From Deltaproteobacteria bacterium (GTDB taxonomy: Bacteria; Myxococcota_A; UBA796; CAJQPC01), in the NCBI GenBank assembly GCA_016717595.1, contig JADKFE010000010.1:1-64000 (forward strand): a stretch of 64,000 nt of DNA, in the 5' to 3' direction. Under the pieces are notes generated by a model. It searched no databases. It saw nothing but the letters and a program-made list of their open reading frames with translations, and was not told the origin of the DNA. Numbering within the stretch: the stretch's first letter is position 1; every line of letters starts with the position of its first letter. Made by a program: the position numbers and the translations under genes. Below, piece by piece: positions 9,812 through 18,604 of the stretch.

Positions 9812-12037
9812 TCAGACGCGCTGGGCGCCTCGGGCGCGGCGCAGGCGATCGGACTCCCCTTCAGCGCGGCGGGCGGCGCGCACCTCGTCCTCCAAGCGGC
9901 GCAGAGCCTCTCCGGCGGCGGAGACCCGGTCTTGCTCGCCGATCAGCTCTTGGCGGGCTTTGCGGGCGGCGCCGCCGATGTCGAGGAGGCGCGCCGCCGT
10001 GGCCGTGAGCTTGGACTCCCAGCGGGCGTGCTCCTCTAAGGTGGCCTCGCGGTCGGCCTTGGCGGCGAGCAGCTCGGGGCGCTCGGTGGGGTCGGGGCGC
10101 TGACCGGCCTGCTCCATCGTCTCGACGCGGCGCAAGCGGGCCTCGATCTGGGCGAGGTCTTGGGCGATGGCCTCGGGGCGCAGCTCTTTGAGCCGACCAT
10201 CGAGGCGATCGGCCTCGGCGGCCAGGTCAGCGGCCTCGGCGCGCAGCTCGACGACGGTGCGGCGTAAGTCAGCCTCGGCGGGGGTGGGCAGCTCGGCCTG
10301 GCCGATCGCCAGCTCTAAGGCGGCGAGGGACTCCTCAACCCGGGCGAGGAGCTGGCCGCCGCGGGTCTTGGGCGGAGGCGGCGCGACCACCGGCGCGGCG
10401 ACGTTCGGCGGCGCAGGGGCGGCGGCGGCAGGTTCAGCGGCGGCGGCGCCGCGCTCCACACGCACCTGGGGGCGGCTGGCGAGCAGCTCGGGCAGACGCT
10501 CGGGGGTGACGTGGGCGCGCAGGTCTCGGCCATAGGCCAAGGGCACCTTGTCGGCGTTGCGCCCGGCGTTGGAGGCGGTCACCATCACGACGACGGAGAT
10601 GAGGATCATCACCGGGAGCGCCGCCATGGCCGAGCCGAAGGTGAGCCCCACGGCGATGGCCCACAACACCCACATCGGCCCCAGCAGGTTGGGCAGGGTG
10701 CGCATCACGCGGTTCACCCGGCCGTCTTCGTCTTCAGCGCGGCGGCGTTTTTTGGCGACGAAGCCCCGGCTCTCGGCCAAGGCGGCGAGGTTATCGACGG
10801 TGTCTTCGCTCACGCCAGAGACGAGGCGGAAGCGGCGCTGGTCGAGCACGGGGCTCACCAACAGGGCGTCGATGGGCAGCCCAGCCCGCAGCGCGACGCC
10901 GCGGGCGAGGAGCTCGGCGTCGGTGATCTCCTTGGACTCCGCCGTCCACTCTTCAGGGAGCTTGGGCAGGCCGAGCTGCACCACCACCTTGTTGATCGCC
11001 TCGGCGGCGTAGCGGGCGCTCGTCTTGCCCGCCCGGGCGCTGCGCCGGGCTTGCCTGCGGCTGGCTTGGCTGGAGTGGCGAAGCTCCAGCTCAAAGCGGC
11101 CTTCAGGCAAGGCCAACGGCGCGGGCTCTAAGGTGTAGCTGGGCTGGGGTGGCGGCGGCGGCGGGGGCTCGTCTTTGGGCGGCGCGCGGCGGTTCTGAGC
11201 CCGCGGCGGCGGGGCGACGATGCGCCCACGAAGGGCCTCGGCGACCTCAGCGGCGCCTTGGGGCCGCTCGTCTGGGGAGAGGCGCAAGAGCGCGTGGATG
11301 ATGGCGCAGAGGTCATCCGGCAGCTCAGGGCGCAGGCTGGCGAGGGGCTCGACCTCGCCGGAGAGCTGGCGTTTGAGCACGGCGGCGGCGTTGGGCCCGG
11401 CGAAGGGCGCCCGGCCTGAAGCGGCGTAGTACAGCACCGTGCCCAAGGAGTAGAGGTCGCTGCGGGGGTCGGCGCGCTCGCCGTCGTAGACCTCGGGGGC
11501 GGCGTGCCCGGCGGTGCCCAAGGCCCCGGTGTGCCGGGTGGACTGCCACTGCTCTAGCCGGGCGAGGCCAAAGTCGGTGAGCGTCGCCACGCCCGCGTCG
11601 TCGATCATCACGTTCGCCGGGGTGATGTCGCGGTGCAGCACGCCGGCGCGGTGGGCGGCGGCGAGCACGTCGGCCAGCCGCGCGCCGATGGCCCGCAGCG
11701 CCGTGCCGCCGATGGGGCCTTCAGCGGCCACCCGCTCGGAGAGGGTGCGGCCGGGGTGGTACGGCATCGACAAGGCGAGGTGCCCGTCGAGCTCGTGCAG
11801 CTCTTGGGCGAGCAGCGCGCCCTCATGTTTGATGAGCCCCGCCGTCATCACCTCGCGGCGCAGGCGCTCTCGGGTGGAGGCGTCGCCGACGAGGTGGGCG
11901 TGGAGGATCTTCAGCGCGACCCGGGCGCCGCGCACCCGATCTTCAGCCAGCCAGACCGTCGCCATGCCCCCACGGCCCAGCTCACCGATGAGCGTGAACC
12001 GCTCACCGAGCACCGCGCCCCGGGCCAAGGCGCTCAA
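9812..12037 (-). CDS. Membrane Ser/Thr protein kinase with C-terminal coiled coil
   Basis: 741 residues. The kinase domain (about 12-275) has GELGRGGMATVW, VALKILH, HRDITPANVM and DFGLAR; the loop Lys of HRDxK is Thr. A Pro-rich linker follows, then a basic/alpha region, two adjacent hydrophobic segments (about 455-500) and a long Glu/Ala/Arg/Leu-rich coiled coil (about 585-735). No ATG or GTG lies between the upstream in-frame stop and the kinase motifs, so the start is probably TTG at 12037. It sits between the Sco-like gene (76 nt away) and the molybdenum hydroxylase genes (33 nt), possibly in one transcript. Its input and targets are unknown. Confidence 0.85.
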   Translation of the reverse strand: MSALARGAVLGERFTLIGELGRGGMATVWLAEDRVRGARVALKILHAHLVGDASTRERLRREVMTAGLIKHEGALLAQELHELDGHLALSMPYHPGRTLSERVAAEGPIGGTALRAIGARLADVLAAAHRAGVLHRDITPANVMIDDAGVATLTDFGLARLEQWQSTRHTGALGTAGHAAPEVYDGERADPRSDLYSLGTVLYYAASGRAPFAGPNAAAVLKRQLSGEVEPLASLRPELPDDLCAIIHALLRLSPDERPQGAAEVAEALRGRIVAPPPRAQNRRAPPKDEPPPPPPPQPSYTLEPAPLALPEGRFELELRHSSQASRRQARRSARAGKTSARYAAEAINKVVVQLGLPKLPEEWTAESKEITDAELLARGVALRAGLPIDALLVSPVLDQRRFRLVSGVSEDTVDNLAALAESRGFVAKKRRRAEDEDGRVNRVMRTLPNLLGPMWVLWAIAVGLTFGSAMAALPVMILISVVVMVTASNAGRNADKVPLAYGRDLRAHVTPERLPELLASRPQVRVERGAAAAEPAAAAPAPPNVAAPVVAPPPPKTRGGQLLARVEESLAALELAIGQAELPTPAEADLRRTVVELRAEAADLAAEADRLDGRLKELRPEAIAQDLAQIEARLRRVETMEQAGQRPDPTERPELLAAKADREATLEEHARWESKLTATAARLLDIGGAARKARQELIGEQDRVSAAGEALRRLEDEVRAARRAEGESDRLRRARGAQRV

Positions 12038-12113
12038 CCGCGCACCGGAGGCACCCGACCCGAGCTTGTCTGACGCGCCGCTTCAGTCACTGAGCACTTC
12101 CCTCCCCTGCTCC

Positions 12114-12935
12114 CTATTGTGGGGTGGCCGCCGCTGGCAAACCTTTCCCCAAACGGGCCATGGTGACCCACGCGGCGACGTCATCGACCTCCCAAGAGTT
12201 GTCGGACCCACGCCAGAGCAGGCGGCCGTCACCGTCGAGCACCAGGATGTGCAGGCTGTGGAGGATGTCGCCTTGGCTCTCGACCCGGCTGGCCCCGGCG
12301 CGTAACAACAGCGTCTTGAGCGCGTCGAGCTCTAAGCGGGCGAAGGTCCACGTTGCGGGGTTCGCGCCGCGCTCGGCGCCGTAGGCCTTGAGCACCTCCA
12401 GAGAGTCCCGGGCGGGGTCCAAGGTGACGCTCACGATGCGCCCGTGGCCGAGCTGGCCTTGAAGCTCCTTGAGCTTGCTCGCCAACAAGGGGCAGGCCTC
12501 GGGCATGGGGCAAGACGTGAACAAGAAGGTGAGCACCGTCGGCACGCCTTGGCCCGCGCCGATGAGCACCGGGCCGTCCACGCCGGGCATCGTGAGCGCC
12601 GGGAGCTGCTCCCCTTCAGCCAGGGCGATCACCGCGTCGGGGGCCAGGGCCAGGGGCTCCTCGTGGCCGGTGACCTTGGCGCCGATGATCCGCACCGTGC
12701 CGTCTTCAGCGGTCATCAGGTTCGCCTGGATGAGATCCCCAGGGCGAAGCTGCCGGGCGAGGTTGGGATCGACGACGAAGGTGGTGGCGCCCTCCTCAAA
12801 GGCGCCGGGCACGGGGCCGTGCTCCAGCCGCACGCTGTGCTGGCCGACGTCGCGCACCACGCCGTTGACGGAGTAGGTGTCTCCAGCGACAAAGTTACAG
12901 CCGGCCAGAGCGAAGACGGCGATGAGCCCGCGCAT
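12114..12935 (-). CDS. CusF-like domain fused to Sco1/SenC copper chaperone, lipoprotein
   Basis: A lipobox (LIAVFALAGCNF) precedes a small copper-binding CusF-like barrel (VNGVVRDVGQHSVRLEHGPV; LRPGDLIQANLM), followed by a thioredoxin-fold Sco domain with the CxxxxxC copper ligands (FTSCPMPEACPLL) and the downstream His (ILHSLHILVLDGDG). Sco proteins deliver copper to the CuA site of cytochrome oxidase, here presumably in the periplasm. I chose ATG 12935 because AGGAGG lies 8-9 nt upstream; GTG 12944 is the alternative. No oxidase gene is nearby. Confidence 0.85.
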   Translation of the reverse strand: MRGLIAVFALAGCNFVAGDTYSVNGVVRDVGQHSVRLEHGPVPGAFEEGATTFVVDPNLARQLRPGDLIQANLMTAEDGTVRIIGAKVTGHEEPLALAPDAVIALAEGEQLPALTMPGVDGPVLIGAGQGVPTVLTFLFTSCPMPEACPLLASKLKELQGQLGHGRIVSVTLDPARDSLEVLKAYGAERGANPATWTFARLELDALKTLLLRAGASRVESQGDILHSLHILVLDGDGRLLWRGSDNSWEVDDVAAWVTMARLGKGLPAAATPQ

Positions 12936-13019
12936 CAGAGGCACCTCCTGAGGTTGGCAAGCCTATTCACGCGGGCGCGCCGCGTCGACGGGGCGTCGTG
13001 TCGCGGGTAAACTCCTCAG

Positions 13020-13241
13020 ATGCCCGAGTCTCCCGAGATCCCCGCCTCTTTGCCACGACGCGCCCTGCGGCGGGCGGGCAGAGCCGCGCTCAAGGCTCTG
13101 GGCGGCGCGGTGTATTACGCGATCTACCGCGAGCTGCCGAACCCCAACGATCCCGACCCCTACTGGCGTGAGATGCACCCCGACCAAGACAAAGGCACGG
13201 GGCGCCAAGGTGGGGACTTTGAGCCCCCGCCGGGGATCTGA
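13020..13241 (+). CDS. Small basic protein, unknown
   Basis: 73 residues, Arg/Ala-rich N-terminus (LPRRALRRAGRAALKALGGA), then a Pro/Asp-rich tail (NPNDPDPYWREMHPDQD). No family recognised. It reads outward from the divergent Sco gene and ends 12 nt before the proposed start of the following membrane protein, which supports an operon. No clear ribosome-binding site is seen. Confidence 0.5.
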   Translation: MPESPEIPASLPRRALRRAGRAALKALGGAVYYAIYRELPNPNDPDPYWREMHPDQDKGTGRQGGDFEPPPGI

Positions 13242-13253
13242 GGTCACACGCTG

Positions 13254-15126
13254 ATGCTCCCGCCCGCTGCTGTGGATCGGGCTCACCGCCTTCGCCCAAG
13301 ACCCTGGGCCCCTCGTGGGCGACCTCTTGGGGCCGATGCCCCCGGCCACGACGCTTCGGGATGTAGACGTTCACCCGGAGTACATCCGGCTGCGCTTCAC
13401 CACCGACCGCGACTTCATCGTTGAGCTGACCCCAAGCCGTGACGGCGCCTCGCCGGTGTGCAGCGGCGGCGGCGCCGATCTCTACGTGCGCCTGGACCTC
13501 GACGCCGATCAAGAGAGCTTCGACTGGGAGCCCCTGCCGCCCATCGTCGATCAGCTCTGCGCCCGGATGGTGGACCACCCGCCGCGGTTCCCGACCTCGG
13601 AGAAGGTGTTGGCCCCCGTCGCGCCGCCGCCGGATCCCGAGCGCCCGGCGCTGCCGTTTCGACCGATGCACGTCGTCGGCGTCCTCTGGGCCGTGGCGGT
13701 CCTCGCCGCCCTGCCGCGGGCGCCCTTGGCCTGGGGGGTGGGCCTTCTCGCGCTCTTGATCCGCCTGGGGCTCTCCCCGCGCTGGATCCTCGTCGGCGGC
13801 GACGCGGCCTATGAGCGCCTGCTCGACGCGAGGGGGCGCGGCGACTCCAACCCCTACTACGGCGACGGCTGGCAAGGGTTGATGGGCCTCGTGTACACGC
13901 TCCTGGGCGAGCCCAAGACGACGGACTGGGTTCACCTCACGAACCTCGGCTTCTCGGCCTTGACCGTGGTGGCGCTCGTGGGGCTGATCTCGGCCTTGGG
14001 GGGCAGCCCCCTCGCCGCGGGCCTCGCCGGGCTCGTGTTGGCCGCGGCCCCGCTGCCGGTGCGGCTGGCGGCCACAGAGACCGACTTTGTGCTCGTCGGG
14101 CTCGTGCAGGTGCTCGCGCTCTACGGCGCGGCGCGTGGGGATCGCCGCGGGGCGGCCCTCGCGGCGCTCTCTGTGGGCCTCTCCGTTCACCTGCGGCCCC
14201 TGGGCGGCGCCTTCGCGCTTCTGCCCTTGGGCATGCTCGCCTGGCGGCGCTCGGCCTGGGCCGTCGTGTTGGGCCTGGGGCTCTGCGCCTGGCGCGCGGT
14301 GGAGCTGCTGCCGCTCGTGCGTGAGGGCAGCGGCGTGGGGGTCATCCCCTTCGGTCGGCTTCTGGAGACGGACTTCTGGGTCAAGCGCCTCAACCCCTTG
14401 GGCCGCGCCCCGGCGCTGCACCTCAGCCCCTTGTGGTCGCCGTTGGCGTTGCCGCTCCTCGCCGTGGCCGCGGTGCAGCTCTCCAAGCCCGAGACCCGCC
14501 GCGCCTGGATCTGGCCCTTGGGCTTGGGCGTCGTGCTCAGCGAGCTGCCGTACCTGCCGAAGACCTCTCCCCTTGGCGATCCCCTGCGGTTTTTGCTCCC
14601 GGCGACGGCGATGTGGGCGGGGCTCGCGGGGTTTGGCGCGGCCTTGGCCTGGGAGGGCGGCGCCAAGGCCCGCCTGGTCCTGGCGGTGGCGGCCCTGAGC
14701 TTCGTCCCCCCATGGCTCTCAGGCCAGCCGCGCTGGACGTGGCAGGTTGAGCACCTGGCCTTCGTCGAGGCCACCCGACTCGCCCCCGAAGGCGCCGAGG
14801 TGCTCTTTGACCCGGCCTTTGACGAGAACGGCAAGATCAGGATGTGGCTCAACACCCGGGGCGGGGCGCGGTGGCGGCCTTGGGCGCTGGGAGAGACCCC
14901 CGCCGAGGGCGCCTTTGTTTACCTCGGCAGCGCCGATCACCACCGGCGTTTAGAGGCCGGCGGCGCCGGGCCGAGCTTGGCCCAAGGCTGCGCGCTCACG
15001 CCGCTGACCACGATGGAGCTGCCGCCCGAGACCGACGGCTGGATTGAGCTCGGCGACGCGCCGATCCCCGCCGGGCTCTACCGGGTCGGGGCCTGCGGCC
15101 AGGGCTCAGGCTCCCCAAACCCCTGA
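13254..15126 (+). CDS. Polytopic membrane protein with N-terminal periplasmic domain (frameshifted near start)
   Basis: An unbroken frame is visible from 13315, but the codons just upstream read LLWIGLTAFAQDPGPL, a typical signal peptide and cleavage site. The ATG at 13254 joins this frame if one C is removed from the run near 13264. The mature protein has a soluble N-terminal part of about 120 residues (DVHPEYIRLRFTTDRDFIVE), then eight or more hydrophobic segments and a soluble C-terminal domain. The layout resembles GT-C-type glycosyltransferases, but I see no convincing DE-type catalytic motif, so no function is assigned. Confidence 0.65.
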
Positions 15127-15276
15127 CAGGGATCCGCCTGCCGTCGGGATCTGCGCGAAGTGGGGAGCGAGGCCTGAGCGGGCCCGCCAAGGCGGACAAA
15201 GATTGGCGTTTCTTCAGGCGAGAATGATCCGAACCGATGAGGCGCGTTGTCCTCTGAGGTGAACGGAGGTGCCCCC

Positions 15277-15378
15277 ATGTCTGAATGGAGAGATCGTCTG
15301 CTGCGCTGGCTCGACGGGCTGCTCTTTTTCCCCGAGCCAGAGCCCGCCCGCGCTGAGGCCCGGCGGCGCCGTCGATGA
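15277..15378 (+). CDS. 33-residue ORF translationally coupled to the next gene
   Basis: ATG at 15277 is preceded by GGAGGT with a 6-nt spacer, one of the better ribosome-binding sites in this stretch. The product is an amphipathic, Trp/Leu-rich helix followed by an Arg tail (MSEWRDRLLRWLDGLLFF...RRRRR). Its stop overlaps the next start as ATGA. It may be a leader that couples translation of the downstream gene, or a small membrane-active peptide. Confidence 0.45.
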   Translation: MSEWRDRLLRWLDGLLFFPEPEPARAEARRRRR

Positions 15379-15935
15379 ACCCCGCCTCGCGTGCTCGCGC
15401 AAGGGTCGCGCGGGTGACCGCCGCCCCCCACGACCCGCCCCTGCCCCGCCACTTCCACCGCATCGAGGCCCGGGGCCATGTGGTGTACTGCCTGAGCCCC
15501 TTGGCCCCCGCGGAGCTCGTCCAGGCCGGGGGGCTGCCCCGGGAGGCGATCCTCGGCGTCACCGACCGCGACGTCGGGGACTGGGCTTGGGGCCTTCGCC
15601 CAAACCAGCTCTTCATGGACCTCTTGACCCGCCTGCTCACCGAGCACGCGGAGCTTGAGCCGACGCTCACCCAGGCCGCCTTGGCGCTGCGGGTGGGCGT
15701 GCTGGAGCTCTGGGACGGCCGCGTCGGCTTCTCCCAGCGCGGTGAAGAGGATCTGCTCGGCTGCTTTCAGGTGCGTGAGGGTCGGCTGATGCCGCGCTCG
15801 TTCAACCCCAACCGGAGCTACACCTTGGTGACTGAGCGAGGCGCCATGCGGCTGCCCGCGCGACTTCAGGCGGCTCTGCTCGCCGAGCTGCGGTCGCTGC
15901 GGGTCTTGTGGCCTGGGCCCTCGACGACGCTCTGA
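15375..15935 (+). CDS. Conserved-looking hypothetical protein
   Basis: 186 residues, no signal peptide or membrane segment, no family recognised. Codon use is as GC3-rich as its neighbours and the frame is open throughout. It has an alpha/beta look (HFHRIEARGHVVYCLSPLAP; FMDLLTRLLTEHAELEPTLT) and a C-terminal helix. Starts in an ATGA overlap with the 33-residue ORF. Converges on the FHA gene, whose stop is 54 bp away. Confidence 0.6.
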   Translation: MNPASRARARVARVTAAPHDPPLPRHFHRIEARGHVVYCLSPLAPAELVQAGGLPREAILGVTDRDVGDWAWGLRPNQLFMDLLTRLLTEHAELEPTLTQAALALRVGVLELWDGRVGFSQRGEEDLLGCFQVREGRLMPRSFNPNRSYTLVTERGAMRLPARLQAALLAELRSLRVLWPGPSTTL

Positions 15936-15989
15936 GGCCACCGCGCCGAGGGTCATTTGCGCGGCGTCGGGTTCTCCCCGGCGTCGCGC

Positions 15990-16943
15990 TCAGCTCTCTG
16001 GGGCGTCGCTGCCGTTGTGGACGTTCACGATGGTGAGCTGCTCGACGGCGATGCGCACCTGGCCGCTGAGGCGGCGGCGCTCAAACAGCCGCGCGGCGCC
16101 CTCTACGCCCGCTTGGGCCACCTGCTCCCGGGCGCGGAAGAGGTGCAGGGTGAGCAGGCCGGGCTCTAAGGACAACATCCGCGAGAGCTCATCGGCGTAA
16201 CGCCAGCCCAGCTCCGCGGGGCGAACCCCGGCGGCGAGATCCTCTAGCCGCGCCCGGGCCAAGGCCAAGGTCACGAGGTGATGCACCCGAGAGCTGAGCA
16301 CGATGGCGCCGCCCCGGTGCTTGATCTCCACATCGACGTGCTCTTGATCTTGGCTCACGCGGAGGGTGAGGGCGATGGTCTCTAAGCGTGGGCGCAGAGA
16401 GGTGTCCCAGGTGGTGGGCAGCTCAGCGCTTCGCGGCGCGACGGGCAAGATGAGGCGCCAAGACTCGTCTCCTAAGACGAGGCGCTGGCCATCGAGCGCC
16501 TCGGACTCCAGGCCCTCGTGCTCGACGATCCAGTGGCCGTCGTTGCCTTCGTAGACGATGGCGAGCATCCCTTCCGCGCTGGGCAGGCTGAGGATCTCGG
16601 CCTCGGACACCCGCAGGAGCTGATCGGCCTCTCGGACCGCCGCCGCGCCTGGGGGGCCGTCGTGGGCGAGCACGAAGCCGCGGTGGGGGCCGAAGCGCAC
16701 GCTGACGCCGGCGCTGAGCCCGCGACCGCGGCCGCTCTCCAGGCGCTCGCCGTCTACAAAAGTGCCGTTTCGACTGCCAAGATCACGCAGTTGCCACTCT
16801 TTGCCGGTCCAGCGTAAAGCGGCGTGCTCAGCGCTGATCTGGCGATCGTCGATGCGCACGGCGCAGTGGCCCGCGCGGCCGATGAGCGTGCGCGCGCCGA
16901 GGGCGATCAGGGCGTGGTCGTCGTCGGATCGGAGAATTCCCAT
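15990..16943 (-). CDS. FHA-domain protein
   Basis: 317 residues. The N-terminal forkhead-associated domain (about 15-95) has the phosphothreonine-binding signature GRAGHCAVRIDD, SAEHAALRW and LGSRNGTFVDGERL. The rest is soluble, with a central beta-rich region and a C-terminal helical region (DELSRMLSLEPGLLTLHLFR; LFERRRLSGQVRIAVEQLT). FHA domains read Ser/Thr kinase output, and three kinase or phospho-signalling genes lie in this part of the window. It is divergent from the caspase-like gene across a 187-bp gap. Confidence 0.85.
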   Translation of the reverse strand: MGILRSDDDHALIALGARTLIGRAGHCAVRIDDRQISAEHAALRWTGKEWQLRDLGSRNGTFVDGERLESGRGRGLSAGVSVRFGPHRGFVLAHDGPPGAAAVREADQLLRVSEAEILSLPSAEGMLAIVYEGNDGHWIVEHEGLESEALDGQRLVLGDESWRLILPVAPRSAELPTTWDTSLRPRLETIALTLRVSQDQEHVDVEIKHRGGAIVLSSRVHHLVTLALARARLEDLAAGVRPAELGWRYADELSRMLSLEPGLLTLHLFRAREQVAQAGVEGAARLFERRRLSGQVRIAVEQLTIVNVHNGSDAPES

Positions 16944-17130
16944 AGGCGGGAACGTAGCACGCTAGGTCACTCTGAACGCCCCCAACAGACGCCCTTGAGG
17001 GCCTGAACCAATCAAAGTCCGCACGATACCCGCCGAAATCAATTGAAAGAGAGGCGGCGAAGCGCCTGATCTATGCTGCGCTAGGTTCGCGCGGCGCGTG
17101 ACCCTGCGACCCCCTCACGGAGAATGACTG
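16944..17130. promoter_or_regulatory. Divergent intergenic region, FHA gene / caspase-like gene
   Basis: This 187-bp stretch is more AT-rich than its surroundings (for example atcaattgaaagagagg near 17040) and must hold the start signals of both divergent genes. A TTGAAA at about 17043 could be a -35, but no good -10 lies at 16-18 nt. GGAG sits 8 nt before the ATG at 17131. Confidence 0.4.
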
Positions 17131-18604
17131 ATGTCCGGCAACACCTATGTGGTCCTGATTGGTGTCAACGAGTACCCCAAGCTTGGGGCGGGCGCCTCGC
17201 TCAAGGGCTCCTGCAACGACATGCGCCACTGGCTCCGCTTCGCCCGGGTGAGCCTCGGGGTGCCCGGCGAGCAGGTTCAGCTCCTCACCCACCCGGCCCT
17301 TGAGGGCGAAGACGTGCGGCTGCCCAAGGGCCACCACCGCGGCGCGAGCTTGGCCGAGGCGAACGGGGCGATCGACGCCCTCATCCATTGGCTGCAAGAG
17401 AACCCCACGGGCACCGGGCTCATCGTGTACTCCGGCCACGGCGGCCACATCAACCCCGGCGACGACCCCAACGCCACGGACTTTGACGGCGACCGCCTCG
17501 CCTTGGGCCTCAGCGACGCGGGAGATCACCGACGGCACCCTCCGCGGCGCCCTCGTCGTTCAGCAGCTTGACCTGCGCCTCGCCGCCTTGGGCTTGAACG
17601 AGCGCGTGACCTTGGTGATCGACGCCTGCTATGGCGACCTCAACGTGCAGCGTTTTGACCGGGAGCTGATCACCGCCGAGCCCCAGCCCGACGCCACGAC
17701 CGGCCTGCGGGTGCTGCTCTCCACCGCCGTCGGCGCGGCCAGCTACGAGGCCTACATCGCCGGTCAGTGGCAGAGCGCCTACTCCTTCGCGCTCCTCACC
17801 TTGCTCAGCCAGTGGGGCAACGCCCAGGTGGGCGGCGTTCACATCGTCCGGGCGAGCCACCGCGAGCTGACCTTCCGGGCGCGTGAGCTGCTCAACGTGC
17901 TCGGCTACACCGACCAGGCCCCGGCCTTCGCGGGGGCGGCGCGGGCGCTGGACGCCCCGTTCAACAACCCGTCGATCTTTGAGGTGCCGGTGAGGCCCTC
18001 GTGGGTGCCGGACGGCAACCGAAAGATCAAGGAGCTGGGCGGAGAGTCTGACGACCTGGGCGTCTGGACGTTGAAGACCGGCAGCACCATCCTCGCGACG
18101 GGGCTGGTGAACAACTCCGGCGCGGCGGTGAGCTTCAACGGCGGCGGCTCGACCATCCAGAACGGCAAGGCGATGTGGTACCTCCGCAGCACCGGGGCGC
18201 CGCAGAGCTTTGGCAGCCTCACGATGGAGTGGCTGGCGCAGACCGCCAGCGGCGGCTCGATCTCGTGGAACGTTCCCTCCAACCTCACTTATGCCGAGAC
18301 CGAGGACTACGCGCCGTCGATGACGACGATCACCACGGCCCCGGCGGGCACCTCCTTCGGCAACTTCAGCATCAACGACGGCAACAGCGACCCCAAGAGC
18401 ATGTGGGTGTCCGTCGAGGTGACCTCCAACGGCGCGGGCAGCTACAAGGTCAACACCCTCTCGTTCACCGCGACGAGCAGCGTCACGCCCTACCAAGTCA
18501 CCCCGTTGCCCCCGCCCGGCTCAAGCTCGGGGAGCTGGACCAAGAACCAGTCCAACATCCCCTTCACCGTCGGCGTGACCTACTCCTCCAACACCCTCGG
18601 CTGA
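17131..18604 (+). CDS. Caspase-like (peptidase C14) protease with C-terminal beta domain (frameshifted)
   Basis: The p20-like domain holds both halves of the catalytic dyad: His in IVYSGHGGHINPG (about residue 98) and Cys in TLVIDACYGDLN (about 168). The N-terminus (YVVLIGVNEYPKL; LKGSCNDMRHW) is typical of bacterial metacaspase/C14 proteins. A one-base shift near 17517, between LALGLSDA and EITDGTLRGAL, separates the dyad into two frames; removing one base restores about 490 residues. The last ~200 residues form a Gly/Ser/Thr-rich beta domain I do not recognise. No signal peptide, so it is probably cytoplasmic. Its 3' end overlaps the convergent kinase-FGE gene by 25 bp. Confidence 0.8.
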
